NCBI GenBank assembly: GCA_902363045.1
Contig: CABIYX010000002.1
Location: 23,656-87,655, forward strand
From: Clostridiales bacterium
GTDB lineage: Bacteria; Bacillota; Clostridia; Oscillospirales; Oscillospiraceae
Direction: 5' to 3'
DNA length: 64,000 nucleotides
This document shows, piece by piece, positions 59,838 to 64,000 of this stretch (within the stretch, counting starts at the first letter, position 1; every line of letters begins with the position of its first letter). The notes under the pieces are model-generated. The model saw only the letters and a list, made by a program, of their open reading frames with translations, made no database searches and was not told the origin of the DNA. A program made the translations under genes and the position numbers.

Positions 59838-59896
59838 GCACCTTTTTTCAGTTTGAAATGGGGCATCAGAGTGAAATACAGGAGAAAACCGTTGCG

Positions 59897-59928
59897 TTTT
59901 CCACAGATTTTCCTAATAATGTGGAAAA
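59897..59928. other. Paired DnaA-box-like palindrome, 32 bp (copy g)
   Basis: TTTTCCACA, 14 bases, TGTGGAAAA: a perfectly symmetric pair in the convergent gap after typA. Otherwise the gap holds only a GGGCAAG/CTTGCCC hairpin at 59943-59960 that might end the minus-strand gene. Confidence 0.65.
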
Positions 59929-59994
59929 TATCGTGATGTCCTAGGGCAAGAGGGCTTGCCCTTCCCCTGCCGCTCTGTGCAGATGCGCCTGTCC

Positions 59995-60609
59995 TCAGCC
60001 GTCGGTCTTGTCCTGGACCAGATCCAGGATGATGTCCACGCATTTCTCAATGCCGATCAGGCCGGAATCCAGGGTTATGTGGTAGTTCTGGGCCATGCCC
60101 CATTCCCGGTCGGTATAGTGCTTGTAATTCACCCGGCGGCGGGTGTCCTTGTCCGTTAAGCGCTTCTCTGGGGACTGCTCCGACTCGCCGTATAGGCGGA
60201 CGATGCGGTCGGCCCGGAACTCCATGCTGGCGTGGATAAAGGTATGGAGGCAGTCGTCCCGGTCCTTCAGGATGTAGTCGGCGCACCGGCCCACAATGAC
60301 ACAGGGGCCCTTGTCCGCCAGGTCCCGGATCACCCGGTGCTGAATGGTCCACAGGAAGTCAGAGGCGGACATCCCGCCCATGGCCCCGGGGACGCCGCGG
60401 CCCAGAAAGGCGTAGGCGAAGCGGTTCCTGCTGGGGGCGAACTCCCCCTGCTCCTCAATGAACTTGGGATCGAAGCCGCTCTCCAGCGCTACCTGCTTGA
60501 CCAGCTCCTTGTCGTAGTATGGGATGTTCAGCTGCTGGGCGACCCTCTTGCCGATGGTGCGTCCGCCGCTTCCGAACTCGCGGCTGACGGTGATGATCTT
60601 CTTTTTCAT
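59995..60609 (-). CDS. Cytidylate kinase-like family protein
   Basis: A 204-residue P-loop kinase-like protein. The N-terminal ITVSREFGSGGRTIGKRVAQQLNIPYYDKELVKQVA is diagnostic of the cytidylate-kinase-like family; its P-loop is Gly-Ser-Gly-Gly-Arg-Thr rather than the usual Lys-containing loop. GPCVIVGRCADYIL and DKDTRRRVNYKHYTDREWG (lid) follow. It is not the core Cmk; members are common in gut Firmicutes with an uncertain substrate. The start at 60609 has AAGGAGG. Confidence 0.88.
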   Translation of the reverse strand: MKKKIITVSREFGSGGRTIGKRVAQQLNIPYYDKELVKQVALESGFDPKFIEEQGEFAPSRNRFAYAFLGRGVPGAMGGMSASDFLWTIQHRVIRDLADKGPCVIVGRCADYILKDRDDCLHTFIHASMEFRADRIVRLYGESEQSPEKRLTDKDTRRRVNYKHYTDREWGMAQNYHITLDSGLIGIEKCVDIILDLVQDKTDG

Positions 60610-60700
60610 AGCCAAAACCTCCTTGTGATGATGGGTGGCCCTCCGGGGTATAGACGGGACTGCGGCTGGGGAGAAGCGCGCCGCCTGTGGAGATACCCCT

Positions 60701-60729
60701 ATTATAATGCGTACGAAACAAAGCCACAA
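60701..60729 (-). promoter_or_regulatory. Promoter of the cytidylate kinase-like gene
   Basis: On the minus strand TTGTGG, 17 bases, perfect TATAAT. Confidence 0.6.
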
Positions 60730-60770
60730 GCATGGAAGGCCAAAGATTGCAGGGAAAAGTCAAAAAATTC

Positions 60771-60821
60771 TTGACAATACCTAGAACTGCAAGGTATTCT
60801 ATACCTAGAAGAACAAGGTAT
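60771..60821 (+). promoter_or_regulatory. padR promoter with two tandem palindromic operators
   Basis: TTGACA (60771-60776), 18 bases, TATTCT (60795-60800). Two copies of ATACCT-N9-AGGTAT lie at 60777-60797 and 60801-60821, one between -35 and -10 and one just after it. This is a textbook repressor layout and probably the PadR self-regulation site. Confidence 0.8.
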
Positions 60822-60860
60822 GATCTGGACGGGAGATTTCCCGGGAAAGGATGGAAAGCC

Positions 60861-61211
60861 ATGAAGCTGGATAAAGGACTGGTGGCAGGCAGCAGCACCC
60901 TGCTGGTACTCTCTCTGCTGGAGCACGGCGATCTGTACGGCTATCAGATGATCGAGGAGCTGGCCCGGCGCTCCAACGACGTCTTTCAGATGAAGGAGGG
61001 GACGCTGTACCCGATCCTGCACGCACTGGAAAAGGGAAAGTATCTATCTTCCTATGAGCAGCAGGCGCCTACGGGACGGATGCGGAAGTATTATAAGCTG
61101 ACCCGGAAGGGGCGGGAACTGCTGGCCGATAAGAAAACGGAGTGGGCCAGGTTCCACCAGGGGGTGGAGGATGTGCTGTCCGGCGGAGCAAATGCCCTGG
61201 GGATGGCCTGA
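60861..61211 (+). CDS. PadR family transcriptional regulator
   Basis: A 116-residue winged-helix repressor: LVLSLLEHGDLYGYQMIEELARRS (helices 1-3), QMKEGTLYPILHALEKGKYLSSYEQQAPTGRMRKYYKLTRKGRELLADK (recognition helix and wing), then a short C-terminal helix for dimerisation. The start at 60861 follows AAAGGATGG; the open frame begins earlier without a site. It heads an operon with the DUF-type membrane proteins that follow, the usual PadR/permease-prefix arrangement. Confidence 0.92.
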   Translation: MKLDKGLVAGSSTLLVLSLLEHGDLYGYQMIEELARRSNDVFQMKEGTLYPILHALEKGKYLSSYEQQAPTGRMRKYYKLTRKGRELLADKKTEWARFHQGVEDVLSGGANALGMA

Positions 61212-61216
61212 CCGGG

Positions 61217-62053
61217 ATGGCTGGGAGCAGAAGGCTTCCCCGGCTGAGCCGGGGTCAGAGGACAGTACGGAATTTTATTATTTTTTTCCTGGCGCTGGCA
61301 TTGTGGTGGGCACTGCCCAGAATGCCGCTTTGGATGGTGGCAGAAGAGTTGGCTGCCCACCTGGAGGACAAGACATCCGACCTTCAGCGGATCTTCCCGG
61401 ATATGACGGAGGCGGAGGCCCGGGATCGGGCGATCTCTGAGATGGGAAATGTCACGGAGTTGGGAAAAGAATTGGCAAAGATCCATAAGCCCTGGCTGGG
61501 GTACTTGTGGCGGGCCAGCCAGGCTGCGCTGGCAGCAGCGCTGCTGGTACTACTGGTGCTGGTGGGGAGCCATGTGATAGGCGGAAGCTCCACCCTGGGA
61601 GGCTGGTACGGCCGGGAGGGCAGCCGGAGAGACAGTCAGGACGGGATCATCCTGCTGGCGGCGGAAGAAGAAACCGTGGAGCTGGAGGGGTGCACCCTGT
61701 CCCTGGATCATACAGTCCTCTGGTCCGGCCCAGATGGGGAACGGAGCATGGAGCTCTGTCTGCGGGTAGATAGTCTGCGCTTTTGGGAAAAGGGCAGCTG
61801 TCAGTTTGAGCATATCACCGCCACAGACGATCTGGGGTCCCATTACGCCAGTGAATATGAGTGGAGCGTAAAAGCGGTACCCTTTCGCAGGCATATTTAT
61901 ACCTATCTGGACGGCTGGGGGCCGTTTCATCAAAGCTATCGCGTGCAGGTGAGGGGTATTGCTCCAGAGGCGGAATGGATCCGTCTGGAGTACCGGCTGC
62001 TGGGACGGAGCTTCTCCCTGAACATCGATCTGACAAAGGAGGCGGAGGCATGA
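61217..62053 (+). CDS. Permease-prefix-domain membrane protein, copy 1
   Basis: A 278-residue protein. Residues about 45-95 (EELAAHLEDKTSDLQRIFPDMTEAEARDRAISEMGNVTELGKELAKIHKPWLGYLWR) are the conserved prefix domain, nearly the same as in the gene at 62787. A transmembrane helix follows (about 97-120), then an extracytoplasmic ~150-residue part. The N-terminus differs: where copy 2 has CDQWLDKATAGIRFGPDRRA, this one reads through a hydrophobic stretch (FIIFFLALALWWALP). Local DNA similarity is in a shifted frame there, so the start may be decayed or frameshifted. No good ribosome-binding site precedes 61217. Confidence 0.7.
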   Translation: MAGSRRLPRLSRGQRTVRNFIIFFLALALWWALPRMPLWMVAEELAAHLEDKTSDLQRIFPDMTEAEARDRAISEMGNVTELGKELAKIHKPWLGYLWRASQAALAAALLVLLVLVGSHVIGGSSTLGGWYGREGSRRDSQDGIILLAAEEETVELEGCTLSLDHTVLWSGPDGERSMELCLRVDSLRFWEKGSCQFEHITATDDLGSHYASEYEWSVKAVPFRRHIYTYLDGWGPFHQSYRVQVRGIAPEAEWIRLEYRLLGRSFSLNIDLTKEAEA

Positions 62054-62802
62054 AGAAGCGCCGGATGAGCTGGGGGATAAGGCTGGCTCTGAATCTGGTC
62101 CTGCTCTGTGTCTTGGTGGTGTTTATCTGGGGCCTGCTGGGCTTCTCCTCCCCGACCCTGCGTGGCAGATTCCGTAGGGTCGCCCAGGCTAACTGGGCGG
62201 ACCCGCTGGAGATCCAGGGTGTGCTTCTGTGTGATGGCCGGCGCTGGGTGCTGGCCGCCGGACAGGATCAGGTGATCCTGTGGCAGGATGGGCGGGACGG
62301 CCTGGAGTACTGGCCCCGGGATCCGAATGGGACAACACTGGTCCCCGTGCCGGAGATGAGGACGGCGCAGGGAGAAATCTGGGTGGCGGCGGCGGATGTG
62401 CCGGAGGGGACAGCCGCCGCCGGGCTGGAACTGACAGTGGGCTGCTGGTATCAGAAGAACGGGACCTCTGGCTGGAGCTTCAGCAGCCAGCCGGAGCAGC
62501 CCGGGGATCTGCCGCCGCTGACCCAGCAGTGGGAAAAGACCTACTCCGCAGCGGGAGAACTGTTGCAGGACGGGGCCGTTCTGTTCCATATCGCTGTGGA
62601 GGAGGAGCCGGATGAAGGCGGGCCCCCGGAGGACCTGATCCTGAGCGACACCGGTGAGTGGGATCTCTATTGGAGTGAGCCGAAGCGGAGAGGGGTGGAC
62701 TGCGCCATGGAGGCGGTGTTTTATGATGCAGAGGGCCAGGAACTGGAGCGGGCCGCTCTGGCCACCACGGAGGAGGGAGGCGGACCATGGACGGCAGGGT
62801 AA
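62050..62802 (+). CDS. Hypothetical single-pass membrane protein of the PadR operon
   Basis: A 250-residue protein with a basic N-terminus and one transmembrane helix (LALNLVLLCVLVVFIWGLLGF at about 12-32). The ~215-residue outer domain has many Trp, Gly and acidic residues (GRRWVLAAGQDQVILWQDG; YWPRDPNGTTLVPVPEM). No family recognised. The ATG overlaps the previous stop (ATGA), and the gene overlaps the next by 16 bp. It resembles in layout the gene starting at 63587 (both open with a basic stretch and a Leu-rich helix). Confidence 0.7.
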   Translation: MKKRRMSWGIRLALNLVLLCVLVVFIWGLLGFSSPTLRGRFRRVAQANWADPLEIQGVLLCDGRRWVLAAGQDQVILWQDGRDGLEYWPRDPNGTTLVPVPEMRTAQGEIWVAAADVPEGTAAAGLELTVGCWYQKNGTSGWSFSSQPEQPGDLPPLTQQWEKTYSAAGELLQDGAVLFHIAVEEEPDEGGPPEDLILSDTGEWDLYWSEPKRRGVDCAMEAVFYDAEGQELERAALATTEEGGGPWTAG

Positions 62803-63590
62803 GCCCATGTGACCAGTGGCTGGACAAGGCCACGGCGGGTATCCGCTTTGGCCCTGACCGGCGGGCGGTATCGGAGGAATTGGCCGCCCACCTGGAGGAC
62901 AAGGCGGCCGGCCTCCGGCGGATCTTCCCGGACATGACGGAGGAGGAGGTCTGGGAGCGGGCCACCTCAGAGATGGGGGACCCGGCGGAGATCGGAAAGG
63001 CGCTGGCGAGACTCCACAAGCCCTGGCTGGGGTACTTATGGCGGGCCAGCAAGTGGGGTGCGGCCATCCTGGTGGTGCTTCTCATGGCGATCAATCTTTT
63101 TCTGAGCGACCACTTTCAGTCGTACGGGTATGCTCTCTGGGGCAGGGAAAGCACCGTGTACGGACGGACGGAGGGAGAGAAAATCCAGATGGGGGGCTAT
63201 ACCTTCCAAATTGTCGGGGCGGCCTGTCTGGATTACCCTCAGGACTGGAGAGAGAGCAGGGACCGTGTGCAGGTGGCCTTTCGGGTGTCCACCCCCCGGT
63301 TCTGGGAGCGGATCGATGAGGGCGCCCTCCAGTCTGCCCTTACCATGACCGGACCGGGGGACTGGAGCTATGGGATGGACAGGGCACTGCTGGAGCAAGA
63401 TCCGGAGACGATGAGCGACCGGATGATATGCGGCCTCCAGAGGGCTGAGTGGGGCCTGTTTCACGACACCTATACGGCCTATGGAGATGTGGAGTGGACA
63501 GAGGGCGAGTCCATCTGTCTGAAGTTTCACTTCGGAAAAGGCAGCTTTACTCTGACAGTTGATGACCTGGAACGGGTGGTGATGGAATGA
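62787..63590 (+). CDS. Permease-prefix-domain membrane protein, copy 2
   Basis: A 267-residue protein. The complete prefix domain CDQWLDKATAGIRFGPDRRAVSEELAAHLEDKAAGLRRIFPDMTEEEVWERATSEMGDPAEIGKALARLHKPWLGYLWR spans about 8-86. A transmembrane helix (about 91-108) and an extracytoplasmic region follow. It is clearly a paralogue of the 61217 product. In PadR operons such proteins are thought to be partners of ABC-type or envelope-stress systems, but function here is unknown. Confidence 0.8.
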   Translation: MDGRVSPCDQWLDKATAGIRFGPDRRAVSEELAAHLEDKAAGLRRIFPDMTEEEVWERATSEMGDPAEIGKALARLHKPWLGYLWRASKWGAAILVVLLMAINLFLSDHFQSYGYALWGRESTVYGRTEGEKIQMGGYTFQIVGAACLDYPQDWRESRDRVQVAFRVSTPRFWERIDEGALQSALTMTGPGDWSYGMDRALLEQDPETMSDRMICGLQRAEWGLFHDTYTAYGDVEWTEGESICLKFHFGKGSFTLTVDDLERVVME

Positions 63591-64000
63591 TAGAGAAGCT
63601 GCGGGCCAAATGGGAAAAAAGCGGGCTGAAGTCCCGGACAGCAGGAAAAATTTACCTCAGCCGGGGAAAGAAGCTGGCCCTCAATCTGGTGATCATCGTA
63701 CTGGCCGGGGGGTGGCTGTGGGGGCTGGCGGGCTGTCCCCTGCCCACAGTGGAGATGGAGTTCCGGCGGCTGGAGCGGCAGTATCTGTTGCCCCGGAGCG
63801 AGGTGGCGTACCAGAGCGGTTTCTGGAGCTCCGGCGGCGGTGGGGATATAAAGAGCCGGGATGGGACCTATCTCAGCGTATTTGAGCCGTTGATAGTGGG
63901 CGTGACCGAGGATCGGGGTTATTCTGTCACACTGCGCCGACCTGGAGGGCACGATATGACTGTGATTTCGCTTGGCGAGGGACCGGCCCCGGTTCCAGTG
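63587..64000 (+). CDS. Hypothetical membrane protein of the PadR operon (partial, 3' end outside window)
   Basis: An open frame from an ATG that overlaps the previous stop (ATGA) to the window edge, 138 codons without a stop. It starts MIEKLRAKWEKSGLKSRTAG, a basic stretch, then a transmembrane helix (LALNLVIIVLAGGWLWGLAG at about 30-49) and an outer domain. The phrase KxLALNLV recurs in the 62050 product, so the operon seems to be a duplicated two-gene unit. Confidence 0.7.
   Translation, partial: MIEKLRAKWEKSGLKSRTAGKIYLSRGKKLALNLVIIVLAGGWLWGLAGCPLPTVEMEFRRLERQYLLPRSEVAYQSGFWSSGGGGDIKSRDGTYLSVFEPLIVGVTEDRGYSVTLRRPGGHDMTVISLGEGPAPVPV

Noticed and set aside
57541-59841. Upstream part of an 855-codon minus-strand frame opposite typA
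   Set aside because: Only the last 88 codons (57274-57540) have a start site, a promoter and a sensible protein; the rest mirrors typA.

Overview
The window is about 60% GC and reads as the replication-origin region of a spore-forming Clostridia chromosome. Supporting signs are spoIIP, two T-box leaders, three perfect parS sites, a noc/parA/parB set and the order rpmH-rnpA-yidD-yidC-jag next to dnaA-dnaN-yaaA-recF-remB-gyrB-gyrA. GC content, gene content and the dense palindromic intergenic repeats suggest the Oscillospiraceae (Flavonifractor/Pseudoflavonifractor-like); that placement is inference.

Layout. 1-15 kb is mostly on the minus strand: a partial spoIIP, an acetyl-CoA acetyltransferase, pnp and rpsO, two small DNA-binding proteins (AbrB-like and ribbon-helix-helix), the yloU-fakA pair, and a purine/nucleoside unit (xpt, lipoprotein, ATPase, two permeases). 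15.5-17 kb holds a dicarboxylate/amino-acid symporter. 17-25 kb on the plus strand holds noc, parS, parA, parB, a membrane coiled-coil protein, serS, an acyltransferase, mscL and rsmG. 25-32 kb has a MinD-like ATPase, a methylglyoxal-synthase-like protein with an altered active site, T-box-hisS, two nearly identical HUH (RAYT-type) transposase genes each followed by a small membrane-anchored protein, and aspS. 32-39 kb has a NagZ-like lipoprotein, an AEC transporter and the yaaO-holB-ricT unit. 39-53 kb is the oriC core, with divergent transcription from rpmH (minus) and dnaA (plus). 53-64 kb has a DUF559 cassette running in frame into rnhA, T-box-glyS, typA, a cytidylate-kinase-like gene and a PadR operon of membrane proteins that continues off the end.

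How it works together. Replication initiation (dnaA, dnaN, oriC, gyrase, recF, holB) and origin segregation or division control (parABS, noc, MinD-like, rsmG) sit together with RNA and translation genes (pnp, rpsO, rnpA, rpmH, serS, hisS, aspS, glyS) and membrane insertion (yidC/yidD/jag).

Most unusual content. (1) A palindrome of two DnaA-box-like half-sites with exactly 14 bases between them, TTTTCCACA-N14-TGTGGAAAA, has seven perfect-core copies, six of them within about 16 kb of oriC. (2) Two copies of a 200-bp structured element show compensatory base changes, and each is flanked by a direct duplication of the local terminator-like hairpin. (3) The RAYT genes carry two inverted copies of the genome's own palindromic repeat in frame inside the coding sequence. 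(4) A repeated, probably transcribed element lies downstream of rpsO and, as a tandem pair, between rpmH and rnpA. (5) A DUF559 gene lies between inverted hairpin repeats and is fused in frame to rnhA.
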